A stretch of DNA of 64,000 nt from Halopseudomonas sp002296055. Its GTDB lineage: Bacteria > Pseudomonadota > Gammaproteobacteria > Pseudomonadales > Pseudomonadaceae. The notes under the pieces were generated by a model. It was not told the origin of the DNA and searched no databases. It was given only the letters and a program-made list of their open reading frames with translations. The stretch lies in assembly GCF_050876985.1 (NCBI RefSeq), contig NZ_JBPAPP010000002.1. The stretch is one strand, 5' to 3'. Made by a program: the position numbers and the translations under genes. Positions 8,489-18,808 of this stretch are shown here, piece by piece; within the stretch, counting starts at the first letter, position 1; each line of letters begins with the position of its first letter.

Positions 8489-10111
8489 TTAGCCGCGCTG
8501 TTTGAGCGCCGCACCGATAAAGCCGCTGAACAGCGGGTGGCCGTAACGGGGCGTAGAGGTAAATTCCGGGTGGAACTGGCACGCCACAAACCACGGGTGA
8601 TCACCCACTTCAACCACCTCGACCAGCGCGCCGTCGCCGGAGCGACCGGAGATCTGCAGCCCACCCGCCTTCAGATCAGGTAGCAGGTTGTTATTGACCT
8701 CGTAGCGGTGACGGTGACGCTCGACGATCACGTCTTTGCCGTAGCAGGCGTGGGCCTTGGAGCCCGGCTCCAGCGAACACTCCTGCGCGCCCAGGCGCAT
8801 GGTGCCGCCTAGATCGGACGCCTCGGTGCGCAGTTCAGTTTCACCGGATGCGTCCTGCCACTCGGTGATCAGACCAACAACCGGGTGGCCGGAAGTCTTG
8901 TCGAACTCGGTGGAGTTGGCATCGCTCCAGCCCAGCACGTTGCGGGCATATTCGATGACCGCCACCTGCATGCCCAGGCAGATGCCCAGGTAGGGAATCT
9001 TGTTCTCGCGGGCGTAACGCACCGCAGCAATCTTGCCTTCGACACCACGGGAGCCGAAGCCGCCCGGCACCAGCACGGCGTCTACACCGTCCAGCAGCGA
9101 CAGGCCCTGCTGCTCGATGTCTTCGGAGTCGATATAACGCACGTTAACCTTGGTGCGCGCCTGAATACCGGCGTGGCTGAGTGCTTCGATCAGCGACTTG
9201 TAGGCATCCAGCAGCTCCATGTACTTGCCGACCATGGCGATGGTGACTTCGTGCTCGGGGTTGAGCTTGGCGTCAACCACACGCTCCCACTCGGCCAGAT
9301 CGGCAGAACCGCACTCCAGACCAAAGCGCTCAACGACGAAGTCGTCCAGGCCCTGGGCGTGCAGTACGGAGGGGATCCGATAGATGGTATCAACGTCTTC
9401 CAGACCGATAACCGCACGCTCTTCCACGTTGGTGAACAGCGCGATCTTGCGGCGCGAGGACAGGTCGATCGGGTGATCGGAGCGGCAGATCAGTACGTCG
9501 GGCTGCAGGCCGATGGAGCGCAGCTCCTTCACCGAGTGCTGGGTCGGCTTGGTCTTGGTTTCGCCAGCGGTGGCGATATACGGCACCAGCGTGAGGTGCA
9601 TCAGCATGGCGCGCTTGGCGCCGACTTCGACACGCAGTTGGCGAATCGCTTCCAAGAACGGCTGGGACTCGATGTCACCCACGGTACCGCCGATTTCGAC
9701 CAGTGCCACGTCGGCATCGCCTGCACCCTTGATGATGCGGCTCTTGATCTCGTCGGTAATATGCGGAATCACCTGGATGGTTGCACCCAGGTAATCACCA
9801 CGGCGCTCCTTGCGCAGTACGTCGGCGTAGACGCGGCCGGTGGTGAAGTTGTTGTTCTGGCTCATGGTGGCGTTGACGAAACGCTCGTAATGGCCCAGAT
9901 CAAGGTCAGTCTCGGCGCCATCGTGGGTTACGAAGACTTCGCCGTGCTGGAAGGGGCTCATGGTGCCCGGATCCACGTTGATATAGGGATCCAGCTTGAG
10001 CATGGTGACCTTCAGGCCGCGCGCCTCAAGGATCGCCGCGAGGGACGCCGAGGCAATGCCCTTGCCCAAAGAAGAAACAACACCACCCGTGACGAAGATG
10101 TAGCGCGTCAT
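8489..10111 (-). CDS. pyrG: CTP synthase
   Basis: Makes CTP from UTP, ATP and glutamine. The N-terminal synthetase domain begins MTRYIFVTGGVVSSLGKGI (P-loop SLGKG, residues 14-18) and keeps VEIGGTVGDIE. The C-terminal class I glutamine amidotransferase domain has GICLGMQ with the nucleophilic cysteine, and FHPEFTSTP with the catalytic His-Glu. At 540 aa it is complete. It lies downstream of tilS, with 131 bases between them that show no clear signal. Confidence 0.99.
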   Translation of the reverse strand: MTRYIFVTGGVVSSLGKGIASASLAAILEARGLKVTMLKLDPYINVDPGTMSPFQHGEVFVTHDGAETDLDLGHYERFVNATMSQNNNFTTGRVYADVLRKERRGDYLGATIQVIPHITDEIKSRIIKGAGDADVALVEIGGTVGDIESQPFLEAIRQLRVEVGAKRAMLMHLTLVPYIATAGETKTKPTQHSVKELRSIGLQPDVLICRSDHPIDLSSRRKIALFTNVEERAVIGLEDVDTIYRIPSVLHAQGLDDFVVERFGLECGSADLAEWERVVDAKLNPEHEVTIAMVGKYMELLDAYKSLIEALSHAGIQARTKVNVRYIDSEDIEQQGLSLLDGVDAVLVPGGFGSRGVEGKIAAVRYARENKIPYLGICLGMQVAVIEYARNVLGWSDANSTEFDKTSGHPVVGLITEWQDASGETELRTEASDLGGTMRLGAQECSLEPGSKAHACYGKDVIVERHRHRYEVNNNLLPDLKAGGLQISGRSGDGALVEVVEVGDHPWFVACQFHPEFTSTPRYGHPLFSGFIGAALKQRG

Positions 10112-10242
10112 GAAAAACCCATAGATTGAACAGTTAAGCGGCTTGCACCGCGAGGAATACGAAGGGAGTCAGCGGCGACCTGAACGGCCAGCCAAAGCCT
10201 CGACAAGATGGGAAGTCAGGATACCAGACAGCCCCCACTTGC

Positions 10243-11571
10243 TCAATCCGAAACCGGCTTCCAACTGACCGTAAAACCGTTGCCTGCACCCTCGACCAAA
10301 GCCCGCTCTGCGTTCCAGCGCCCAGCCACCGACACCAGCTCGCCGCCAGAGTATAGCAACGGTACTGACGGGCGCAGCCAGACAGGGATATGCGCCTCCT
10401 GCAACAGTTGCTTCACCGTCTGGGTCGGACGCCCGGCAAGCTTGATCTGCTCGCCGCCCTGACGATAACAAACCTGCCAACCCGCGGAGCCCGGGTCGCG
10501 CAAACCACCCGCTACCGGCCGACAATCCAGCGTGCCATTGCCCGACAGTGACAACGCCCCATCACCTGGCAACAAAGACTGCTCGTTGTGCGCCGGCAGC
10601 CAGCGCACCGGAACCAGCCAAAGACGATCTGACGAACGGTACAGAACGCAGCCATCGAGTTTCAGCTGCGGCTGCGCATCCGAGCCAGCAACCAACTGCT
10701 GCTGCACCTCAAGCAACTGACGCTGATCCGGCATGCGCACCGCCTGCTTCCGCAACCAACTGCGCAGCAGGTTACGCTGCCGGGCGGCCGACAAGCTCAG
10801 TAGCGGCGCCAAAAGCAGACTCGGCCAGCAGGCCAGCCACGGATCAGCACTGACTTCTGCCACCAGCTGCAGATCTTCCTGCGCCAGTTCGTCCAGCAAC
10901 ACGCTGGCCTCATCAGCATGCTCGGCCAGGCGCAACAGGCTGCGATCCAGCTGCGGCCACTCATGGCGCAACCCCGGCAACACTCGGTGACGCAAGGCCG
11001 TGCGGGCAAAGCGCTCATCGGCATTGGCCGGATCTTCAATCCAGTCCAGCCCCTGCTGTCGAGCCCACTGCTCCAGCTCACTGCGTCGCCAACCGAGCAG
11101 CGGACGCGACAACCAGCCTGCGCCCAACGCACGGCGCGCCGGCATGCCGCTCAACCCGCGTACACCGGTGCCCCGCATCAGCCGAAACAGCACCGTTTCC
11201 AATTGATCATCGCGATGGTGCGCCAGCAATAGCTCTGCGCCGGGTGCCAGCACCTCAGCAAAGGCCGCGTAGCGGGCATCACGCGCAGCCTCCTCGATAC
11301 TCGCGCCCTCTCCCACCTGCACCCGCACCACCGTCAGCGGCACACCGCGCGCATCGCAGGCACGACGACAGTGCGCAGCCCAAGCGTCAGCCTCGGGATG
11401 CAGTCCGTGATGAACATGAATGGCATGAAGCGGGGGAATAGCAGAGAGTTGGCGAGCCTGGGTCAATAGCTCAAGCAGGACCATAGAGTCCAGGCCACCG
11501 GACAACCCCAGCCACCAGGCCGGGGCGCCCATGCAGGGGCCGAGCTGCGCCAGCAGCCCCTGCGGGTTCAC
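10243..11571 (-). CDS. tilS: tRNA(Ile)-lysidine synthetase
   Basis: Modifies C34 of the CAU-anticodon tRNA-Ile to lysidine so that it reads AUA. The PP-loop SGGLDS is at residues 24-29, followed by HVHHGLHPEAD. The C-terminal tRNA-binding part includes VCYRQGGEQIKLAGRP. Length is 442 aa. Translation starts at GTG, which overlaps the accA stop as GTGA. Confidence 0.96.
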   Translation of the reverse strand: MNPQGLLAQLGPCMGAPAWWLGLSGGLDSMVLLELLTQARQLSAIPPLHAIHVHHGLHPEADAWAAHCRRACDARGVPLTVVRVQVGEGASIEEAARDARYAAFAEVLAPGAELLLAHHRDDQLETVLFRLMRGTGVRGLSGMPARRALGAGWLSRPLLGWRRSELEQWARQQGLDWIEDPANADERFARTALRHRVLPGLRHEWPQLDRSLLRLAEHADEASVLLDELAQEDLQLVAEVSADPWLACWPSLLLAPLLSLSAARQRNLLRSWLRKQAVRMPDQRQLLEVQQQLVAGSDAQPQLKLDGCVLYRSSDRLWLVPVRWLPAHNEQSLLPGDGALSLSGNGTLDCRPVAGGLRDPGSAGWQVCYRQGGEQIKLAGRPTQTVKQLLQEAHIPVWLRPSVPLLYSGGELVSVAGRWNAERALVEGAGNGFTVSWKPVSD

Positions 11572-12530
11572 TGAATACCGAAGGACATCAGACGCTGATA
11601 GCGGGCGTCGAGCAGCTCATCGCTGGAGTGAGCATCCAGCTTGGCCAGTTGGGTCAGCAGTTGCTGCTTGATGCGCTCTGCCGTTTCCTGTGGCGAGCGC
11701 TGTGCGCCGCCCAGTGGCTCAGGAATCAAGGTATCCACCAGGCCCAGCTCTTTCAGGCGCTCGGCAGTAATACCCATGGCCGCCGCCGCGTCCGCAGCTT
11801 TCTCAGCGCTCTTCCAGAGAATGGAGGCGCAGCCTTCGGGCGAGATAACCGAGTAGGTCGAGTATTGCAGCATCATCAGATGATCGCAGACGCCGATGGC
11901 CAGTGCACCACCGGAACCGCCCTCACCGATAACGGTCGCGATGATCGGCGTCTTCAGACGTGACATGACCTGCAAGTTCCAGGCAATGGCTTCGCTCTGT
12001 CCGCGTTCTTCAGCGTCAATACCCGGGTAGGCGCCGGGGGTGTCGATAAAGGTGAAGATCGGCATCTTGAAGCGTTCAGCCATCTCCATCAGGCGGCAGG
12101 CCTTGCGGTAGCCTTCAGGCTTGGGCATGCCGAAGTTGCGGCGCACCTTTTCTTTTACGTCACGGCCTTTCTGGTGACCGATCACCATGACCGCGCGGCC
12201 TTCCAAACGACCGATACCGCCAACGATAGCGGCGTCGTCTGCAAAGTGGCGATCACCGTGCAGCTCTTCAAAATCGGTAAAAATGTGGCGAATGTAGTCC
12301 AGCGTGTAGGGGCGCTGCGGGTGGCGCGACATTTGCGCGACCTGCCAGCTGCTCAGGTTGCCGAAGATGCTCTCGGTCAGGGACTTGCTCTTCTCCTGCA
12401 GCCGGGTGATTTCTTCGGTGATGTTCAGCGAGTTGTCACTGCCGACCAGACGCAGCTCTTCGATTTTGGCCTGCAGGTCGGCGATCGGCTGTTCAAACTC
12501 CAAGTATTTCTGGCTGTTGCTCATAGGCAT
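11568..12530 (-). CDS. accA: Acetyl-CoA carboxylase carboxyltransferase subunit alpha
   Basis: Alpha half of the carboxyltransferase that passes the biotin-bound carboxyl group to acetyl-CoA, giving malonyl-CoA for fatty acid synthesis. The YLEFEQPIADLQAKIEEL opening and the GEGGSGGALAIGVCD oxyanion/CoA region are typical. The frame opens MPMSNSQ; the second ATG at 12524 would give a 318-residue protein closer to family length, and neither start has a strong ribosome binding site. It is followed by tilS with a GTGA overlap. Confidence 0.98.
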   Translation of the reverse strand: MPMSNSQKYLEFEQPIADLQAKIEELRLVGSDNSLNITEEITRLQEKSKSLTESIFGNLSSWQVAQMSRHPQRPYTLDYIRHIFTDFEELHGDRHFADDAAIVGGIGRLEGRAVMVIGHQKGRDVKEKVRRNFGMPKPEGYRKACRLMEMAERFKMPIFTFIDTPGAYPGIDAEERGQSEAIAWNLQVMSRLKTPIIATVIGEGGSGGALAIGVCDHLMMLQYSTYSVISPEGCASILWKSAEKAADAAAAMGITAERLKELGLVDTLIPEPLGGAQRSPQETAERIKQQLLTQLAKLDAHSSDELLDARYQRLMSFGIQ

Positions 12531-12624
12531 CCATCATCCGCTTGCGCCCAACGTGGGCATCCAAAAAAGTGTCGCAAATAACCTTACGGGATTGCCGGGC
12601 GCCCGTCGAGCGTCCGGCTTTGCG

Positions 12625-15600
12625 CTATCTATAGTGCAAGGAGACGCTGTCTTTACCCAACTGGTCACGCAGCCCCTGCAACAGATCGTCAGCCGGCTCT
12701 ACTTTCCAGTCATCGCCCAGGCGCAGCAAGGCTGCCGCGTCAGTGCGCTGGTACTCTATCGTTACCGGGCAGCCGCCACGATACTGCTTGAGCAGACCGG
12801 CCATGCGGTTGAGTGCATCCTCGCCGTGCTGCGCGCTATCGATATTGATGCGCACACTGTCCAGCAGCCCGGTGCGCGCATCCTCCAGACTCATCACCCG
12901 CTTGGCACGCACGCGCATGCCGCCGGAGAAGTCATCCACCGCCACCTCGCCCTCAACCACCAGCAAAGCATCTTTTTGCAACAGCGCCTGCGCTGCCAGA
13001 TAGGCTTCGGAGAACAGCGATACCTCGATGCGCGCCGAGCGGTCATCCAGGGTGACAAAGCCCACCTTGTCGCCGCGCTTGTTTTTCATCACCCGCAGAT
13101 CAAACACCAGGCCGGCAATGGTCTGGCTATCGCGAGAGGGTTTCAGGTCGAGAATACGCTGGCGGGCAAAGCGGCGAATTTCACGCTCGTACTCGTCGAT
13201 CGGGTGACCGGTCAGATAAAGCCCCAGGGTGTCCTTCTCACCACGCAGGCGCTCCTTAAAGCTCCACTCGCGCACAGTGCGGTAGGCCTCGTAAACATCC
13301 CGCTCGGCAGATGGCCCGAGCAAATCGCCAAACAGGTCATCGTGACCGGAATCGGCGCTGCGGGCGGTCTGCTCGGCCGAAGCAATCGCCTCTTCCATGG
13401 CCGACATCAACGCCGCGCGGTTGCGATCAATCTGTTTCTGGTAAGCCTGTGGGTCTTCAGCAAAGAAGGGACCGAGACGATCCAGCGCGCCACTGCGAAT
13501 CAGCGCCTCCATCACCCGCTTGTTGATACGCTTGAGGTCTACCCGGGCGCAGAAATCAAACAGGTCATTAAAGCGGCCACCGGCCTGACGCGTCTCGACG
13601 ATGGTTTCCACCGGACCTTCACCGACACCCTTGATGGCACCAAGGCCATACACCACATCACCGGCGTCATCCACGGTGAACTTATACTCGGAGACATTCA
13701 AGTCCGGCGGCTGAATACGCAGCTTCATGCTGCGACACTCTTCGATCAGCGTCACCACCTTATCGGTGTTGTGCATATCCGCCGAGAGCACCGCCGCCAT
13801 GAAAGGCGCAGGGTAATGGGCCTTCAGCCAGGCAGTTTGGTAGGACACCAGACCGTACGCCGCCGAGTGCGACTTGTTGAAGCCGTAGCCGGCAAACTTT
13901 TCTACCAGGTCGAAAATGTTACCTGCCAGATCCGCATCGATACCGTTGTTGGCGCAGCCTTCGATGAAGCCCCCGCGCTGCTTGGCCATCTCTTCCGGCT
14001 TTTTCTTACCCATCGCCCGGCGCAGCATATCGGCGCCACCGAGGGTATAGCCCGCCATCACCTGGGCGATCTGCATGACCTGTTCCTGATACAGGATGAT
14101 GCCGTAGGTGGGCTTGAGCACCGGTTCCAGACCGGGGTACTGGTAGTTGGGGTGCGGATAAGAGATTTCTTCACGGCCGTGCTTACGGTTGATGAAATCG
14201 TCAACCATGCCTGACTGCAGCGGGCCCGGGCGGAACAGGGCCACCAGTGCGATCATATCTTCCAGGCAGTCGGGCTTGAGCTTCTTGATCAGCTCCTTCA
14301 TGCCGCGCGATTCAAGCTGGAAAACGGCGGTGGTTTCCGCCTTCTGCAGCATGCTGTAGGTCGGCGCATCGTCCAGCGGGATCAGGTCAATATTGACCAG
14401 CTCCTCATCGCTCGCCCCCTCTTCACGCTGCTTGCGATGGATGGTTTCCATCGCCCATTTGATGATGGTCAGGGTACGCAGGCCGAGGAAGTCGAACTTC
14501 ACCAGCCCCGCCGCTTCAACGTCGTCCTTGTCGAACTGGGTAACCAGGCCGCCACCAGACTCATCGCAGTACAGCGGTGCAAAGTCGGTCAGCTTGGTGG
14601 GGGCGATAACCACGCCACCGGCGTGCTTGCCGACGTTACGGGTAATCCCCTCAAGCTTGAGGGCCATGTCCCAAATTTCCTGGCCTTCCTCGTCATTGGC
14701 GAGAAAGTCGCGCAGCATCTCTTCCTGCTCGAAGGCCTTGGTCAGCGTCATGCCGACCTCAAACGGGATCATCTTCGACAGTTTGTCCGCCAGGCCGTAG
14801 GACTTGCCCTGCACCCGCGCCACGTCGCGCACTACCGCTTTGGCGGCCATGGTACCGAAGGTGATGATCTGCGATACCGCGTTACGGCCATAGGCATCGG
14901 CCACGTAATCAATAACGCGGTCGCGCCCTTCCATGCAAAAGTCGACGTCAAAGTCGGGCATGGACACACGTTCCGGGTTGAGGAAGCGCTCGAACAGCAG
15001 GTCGTAGGCCAGCGGATCAAGGTCGGTAATCAGCAGCGAATACGCCACCAGCGAGCCCGCCCCGGACCCCCTGCCCGGCCCCACCGGCACGCCGTTGCCC
15101 TTGGCCCACTTGATAAAGTCCATCACGATCAGGAAGTAGCCGGGGAAACCCATCTGATTGATGATGTCGAGCTCGAAGTTCAGGCGGTCGATGTAAACCT
15201 GGCGCTTGGCGTCGTAGTCCGGGGTATCGGGCGGCAGAATGACCTTGAGGCGCTCCTCCAGCCCCTCAAAGGAGACCTTCTTGAAGAACTCGGCTTCGGT
15301 CATCCCCTCCGGTACCGGAAAGTCCGGCAGGAAGTATTTGCCCAGTTGCACATCGATATTACAGCGCTTGGCAATCTCGACGCTGTTTTCCAGCGCTTCG
15401 GGAATGTCCGAGAACAGCTCGGCCATCTCTTCCGCCGTTTTCAGGTACTGCTCTTCGCTGTACTGGCGGACGCGGCGCGGGTCATCCAGCGCGCGGCCTT
15501 CGCCGATGCAGACGCGCGTCTCGTGGGCTTCAAAGTCGCTGCGTTTGAGAAAGCGCACATCGTTGGTCGCGACCACCGGGCAGCCGCTGCGCGCCGCCAA

Positions 15601-16158
15601 TGCGACTGCCGCGTGCACGTGCTCTTCATCATTGACGCGGCCGGTGCGCTGCAGCTCCAGGTAGAAACGCCCGGGGAATACGCCCATCCAGTACGCAAGC
15701 AGATCATCAGCCCGCGCAGGGCTGGAGGACAGCAGCGCCAGACCTACTTCACCCTCTTTAGCCGCCGACAGCGCGATCACGCCTTCACTGGCCTCGGCCA
15801 CCCACTCACGGCGAACAGTCACCAACCCGTTGCGCTGACCTTCGGTAAAGCCACGGGAGACCAACTCGGTGAGGTTGCGGTACCCCTTGGGGTCCATCGC
15901 CAGCAGACTGATGCGAGTCAGGACGCTGTCGTCCTCGGCATCGGTCAGCCAGAGATCGACACCGGAAATCGGCTTGATACCAGCGCCGGTCGCGGTTTTG
16001 TAGAACTTGACCAGACTGCACATATTGTTCTGGTCGGTGATCGCTACCGCCGGCATGCCCGCCTCGCCGACAGCCTTGATCAAGGGCTTAACCTTGACCA
16101 GCCCATCAACCAGGGAATATTCACTGTGGACACGCAGGTGAATGAAAGAAGGTGACAT
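12625..16158 (-). CDS. dnaE: DNA polymerase III subunit alpha
   Basis: Replicative polymerase, 1177 aa, full length. N-terminal PHP domain (FIHLRVHSEYSLVDGLVK); polymerase core with GRGSGAGSLVAYSL and PDFDVDFCMEGR near residue 400, which holds the catalytic aspartates; FNKSHSAAYGLVSYQ; then the helix-hairpin-helix, OB-fold and C-terminal regions. This is the housekeeping counterpart of dnaE2 at the left edge of the window. It sits between rnhB and accA, the usual order. Confidence 0.99.
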   Translation of the reverse strand: MSPSFIHLRVHSEYSLVDGLVKVKPLIKAVGEAGMPAVAITDQNNMCSLVKFYKTATGAGIKPISGVDLWLTDAEDDSVLTRISLLAMDPKGYRNLTELVSRGFTEGQRNGLVTVRREWVAEASEGVIALSAAKEGEVGLALLSSSPARADDLLAYWMGVFPGRFYLELQRTGRVNDEEHVHAAVALAARSGCPVVATNDVRFLKRSDFEAHETRVCIGEGRALDDPRRVRQYSEEQYLKTAEEMAELFSDIPEALENSVEIAKRCNIDVQLGKYFLPDFPVPEGMTEAEFFKKVSFEGLEERLKVILPPDTPDYDAKRQVYIDRLNFELDIINQMGFPGYFLIVMDFIKWAKGNGVPVGPGRGSGAGSLVAYSLLITDLDPLAYDLLFERFLNPERVSMPDFDVDFCMEGRDRVIDYVADAYGRNAVSQIITFGTMAAKAVVRDVARVQGKSYGLADKLSKMIPFEVGMTLTKAFEQEEMLRDFLANDEEGQEIWDMALKLEGITRNVGKHAGGVVIAPTKLTDFAPLYCDESGGGLVTQFDKDDVEAAGLVKFDFLGLRTLTIIKWAMETIHRKQREEGASDEELVNIDLIPLDDAPTYSMLQKAETTAVFQLESRGMKELIKKLKPDCLEDMIALVALFRPGPLQSGMVDDFINRKHGREEISYPHPNYQYPGLEPVLKPTYGIILYQEQVMQIAQVMAGYTLGGADMLRRAMGKKKPEEMAKQRGGFIEGCANNGIDADLAGNIFDLVEKFAGYGFNKSHSAAYGLVSYQTAWLKAHYPAPFMAAVLSADMHNTDKVVTLIEECRSMKLRIQPPDLNVSEYKFTVDDAGDVVYGLGAIKGVGEGPVETIVETRQAGGRFNDLFDFCARVDLKRINKRVMEALIRSGALDRLGPFFAEDPQAYQKQIDRNRAALMSAMEEAIASAEQTARSADSGHDDLFGDLLGPSAERDVYEAYRTVREWSFKERLRGEKDTLGLYLTGHPIDEYEREIRRFARQRILDLKPSRDSQTIAGLVFDLRVMKNKRGDKVGFVTLDDRSARIEVSLFSEAYLAAQALLQKDALLVVEGEVAVDDFSGGMRVRAKRVMSLEDARTGLLDSVRINIDSAQHGEDALNRMAGLLKQYRGGCPVTIEYQRTDAAALLRLGDDWKVEPADDLLQGLRDQLGKDSVSLHYR

Positions 16159-16249
16159 GGAAATCCTGTTTCAGGTGGCGGAACGTCAGGCAGAGAATTG
16201 TAGCGACGGGGGACTGCTGCGACCAGCCGCAGCAGGCGTTAAGGACCGT

Positions 16250-16855
16250 TTACTGTTCCAGCGCCTTGCGCACTGGGCCGAATGAACGGCGATGAATAGG
16301 AGTAGCGCCCAGCGCGCGCAGGGCCGCCAGGTGAACCGGCGTGGGGTAGCCCTTGTGGCCGGCAATGCCATAGCCGGGGTACTGCTGATCCAGCTCTAGC
16401 ATCTCGCGGTCACGGGCAACCTTGGCAAGAATGGAGGCCGCGGCGATGGCCGGCACGCGGCTGTCACCCTTGACCACCGGCTCGCTGCGCATCGGCAATA
16501 CCGGGCAGCGGTTCCCATCGACCAGCACCAGGGTCGGCTGCAGGCTCAGGCCCGCGACCGCGCGCTGCATTGCCAGCATGGTTGCGTGCAAAATATTCAG
16601 GCGGTCGATCTCTTCCACCTCGGCGCGGGCGATACACCAGGCCAGCGCGCGCTCCTGAATCAGCGGAAACAACGCCTCACGACGCGCTTCGGTCAGCTTC
16701 TTGGAGTCGTTTAGCCCCTCAATCGGCCGGGCCGGGTCGAGGATTACCGCGGCGGTAACCACGGCGCCGCACAGCGGGCCACGCCCCACTTCGTCGACAC
16801 CGGCAACCAGCTCGTTATCAGTCGGTGTTGCCCAGTCCATTAGCAACTGGCTCAC
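16250..16855 (-). CDS. rnhB: Ribonuclease HII
   Basis: Removes RNA from RNA/DNA hybrids and single ribonucleotides from DNA. At 201 aa it shows the family signature VAGVDEVGRGPLCG at residues 17-30, with catalytic D21 and E22, and GDSRVPAIAAASILAKVARD later. Translation probably starts at GTG 16855, overlapping the lpxB stop as GTGA; an internal ATG five codons later is an alternative. Confidence 0.97.
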   Translation of the reverse strand: MSQLLMDWATPTDNELVAGVDEVGRGPLCGAVVTAAVILDPARPIEGLNDSKKLTEARREALFPLIQERALAWCIARAEVEEIDRLNILHATMLAMQRAVAGLSLQPTLVLVDGNRCPVLPMRSEPVVKGDSRVPAIAAASILAKVARDREMLELDQQYPGYGIAGHKGYPTPVHLAALRALGATPIHRRSFGPVRKALEQ

Positions 16856-18030
16856 AGCTTGCCTCGCGCACCTAACAGCTCGGCAATGGCCTCGGCAGCG
16901 CTGTGGTCGGCATCACGGCGTAGCATCTGGTGCAACTCAAGGAACGTCTGTTCGGTTTCCACTCGCTCGGCCGTTGGCAGCAGCCGCTCAAGCAACGCTG
17001 GCCCCATGGCCTCTGGAGTGGCTGCATCCTGAAGAAACTCGGGGGCTACCTCACGACCGGCCAGCAGGTTGGGCAACGACACGTGCCCCACTTTGACCAG
17101 GCGTTTGAGAATGCGGAAGGTCAGCCCGGCCATCCGGTAGGCCACCACCATCGGGCGTTTGAACAGCATGGCCTCGAGCGTCGCGGTACCCGATGCGATC
17201 AATACGGCGTCGCTGGCTGCCAGCACCTCGTGCGCCTTGCCATCGTAGAGCGTCAACGGCAGCTCAAGGCCAGTCTCAGCCAGAATCGCTTCCATCTGCA
17301 GACGGCGCTCGGGGCTCGCGCAGGGCATGATGAACTGTAGCTCGGGCTGGCGCTCAAGACACCAGGCAGCGGTCTCAAGGAAGACCCGGCCAAGCTTGCG
17401 CAGCTCGCCGTTTCGGCTGCCCGGCAGCAGCGCGAGAATGCGTGCGTCTTGCTGCAACCCCAGCGATTGGCGCGCCGCAGCACGATCCGGTTCCAGAGGA
17501 ATGCGGTCTGCCAGGGTATGACCAACGCAGCGTACCGCTACACCGTGGCGGCGATACACCTCTTCCTCAAAAGGAAACAGGGTCAGCATCAGGTCGGTAG
17601 ATTGGGCGATGCCCAGCACTCGCTTCTCGCGCCAGGCCCATACCGACGGGCTGACGTAATGCACAGTGGGAATACCCACATCACGCAGGCGCTGCTCCAC
17701 ACCCAGGGTAAAATCCGGCGCGTCGATGCCGATGAAAACGTCTGGCTGCTCCTGCTTGAGGTACTCCACCAGCTCGCGGCGGATACGCAGCAGCTCACGC
17801 AGCCGACCCAGCACCTCAATCAACCCCATCACCGCCAGGCGCTCCATCGGTACGCGGGTCTGCATGCCTTCAGCCAGCATGCGCGGACCACCGATACCGA
17901 TAAAACGGGCATTGGGGAAGCGTTGTTTCAGTGCAGCGATCAACCCAGCGCCGAGGGTATCACCGGAGGCTTCACCGGCAACCAGCGCGATACACAGGGG
18001 TTTGTCGGAGCGCACCGCGGTATCGACCAT
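16852..18030 (-). CDS. lpxB: Lipid-A-disaccharide synthase
   Basis: Glycosyltransferase joining UDP-2,3-diacylglucosamine and lipid X to form the lipid A disaccharide, at the inner face of the cytoplasmic membrane. The motif VAGEASGD is at residues 17-24, IDAPDFTLGVE in the first half, and VVAYRMAGLTFRI near the acceptor site. The frame is open 14 codons further, but ATG 18030 lies one base after the lpxA stop and gives 392 aa, nearer the family norm. Confidence 0.97.
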   Translation of the reverse strand: MVDTAVRSDKPLCIALVAGEASGDTLGAGLIAALKQRFPNARFIGIGGPRMLAEGMQTRVPMERLAVMGLIEVLGRLRELLRIRRELVEYLKQEQPDVFIGIDAPDFTLGVEQRLRDVGIPTVHYVSPSVWAWREKRVLGIAQSTDLMLTLFPFEEEVYRRHGVAVRCVGHTLADRIPLEPDRAAARQSLGLQQDARILALLPGSRNGELRKLGRVFLETAAWCLERQPELQFIMPCASPERRLQMEAILAETGLELPLTLYDGKAHEVLAASDAVLIASGTATLEAMLFKRPMVVAYRMAGLTFRILKRLVKVGHVSLPNLLAGREVAPEFLQDAATPEAMGPALLERLLPTAERVETEQTFLELHQMLRRDADHSAAEAIAELLGARGKL

Positions 18031-18031
18031 G

Positions 18032-18808
18032 TCAGCGCGTGATGCCGCGGGTCGACTCGTTGATCGAGGCACAGTACAGCGCCACCTCGGGGAACTGTGC
18101 GGCAGCCTCGGCTAGCTCAGACATAGCCTGAGCGGTTGTCAGACCTTGGCGATAAACCACCTTGTAGGCGCGGCGCAGGGCGCTGACCAGCTCGGCAGAG
18201 TACCCGCGACGGCGCATGCCCTCGAAGTTCATACCGTGGGCGCTGGCAGGGTTGCCGCCCACCATCACAAAGGCAGGAATGTCCTTGAACACGGCGCTAT
18301 TGGCTGCGCTCATGGCAAAGGGGCCAATGTGGCAGAACTGGTGCACGGTGGTGTAACCACCCAGAATGGCGCCATCACCAATATGCACGTGACCGGCGAT
18401 GGTCGCATTATTGGCCATGATGATGTTGTCGCCGACAACACAGTCGTGCGCCACATGAACATAAGCCATCAGCAAGTTGTTGCTGCCGATACGGGTAATA
18501 CCCTCATCCTGCACAGTACCGCGGTGCAGGGTGCAGCCCTCACGAATGACGTTATTGTCGCCGATCACCAAGCGGGTCGGCTCGCCGTTGTACTTCTTGT
18601 CCTGACACTCCTCACCCACCGAGGCAAACTGGAAAATCCGGTTGTTGCGCCCGATGGTAGTGGGCCCCTTGATGACCACATGCGAGGCAATACGGCTGCC
18701 GGCGCCGATTTCGACGTCCGCACCGATCAGACTCCAGGGACCGACCTCAACGTCGTCGGCCAGCCGCGCTGCGGGGTCAACAATCGCCAGAGGGTGAATA
18801 CGACTCAT
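18032..18808 (-). CDS. lpxA: UDP-N-acetylglucosamine acyltransferase
   Basis: First step of lipid A synthesis: moves a hydroxyacyl chain from ACP to UDP-GlcNAc. The N-terminal two-thirds is a left-handed beta-helix of hexapeptide repeats. GGYTTVHQFCHIGPFAM holds the catalytic histidine near residue 125, and the C-terminal helical domain follows. The start at 18808 (MSRIHPLAIV) gives 258 aa and overlaps the fabZ stop as ATGA; a methionine six codons upstream is less likely. Confidence 0.97.
   Translation of the reverse strand: MSRIHPLAIVDPAARLADDVEVGPWSLIGADVEIGAGSRIASHVVIKGPTTIGRNNRIFQFASVGEECQDKKYNGEPTRLVIGDNNVIREGCTLHRGTVQDEGITRIGSNNLLMAYVHVAHDCVVGDNIIMANNATIAGHVHIGDGAILGGYTTVHQFCHIGPFAMSAANSAVFKDIPAFVMVGGNPASAHGMNFEGMRRRGYSAELVSALRRAYKVVYRQGLTTAQAMSELAEAAAQFPEVALYCASINESTRGITR

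Noticed and set aside
12358..16155. Long plus-strand open frames (618 and 572 aa) opposite dnaE.
   Set aside because: They are antisense shadows of dnaE in high-GC DNA: composition is His/Gln/Arg/Val-rich without domains, while the dnaE frame is fully conserved.
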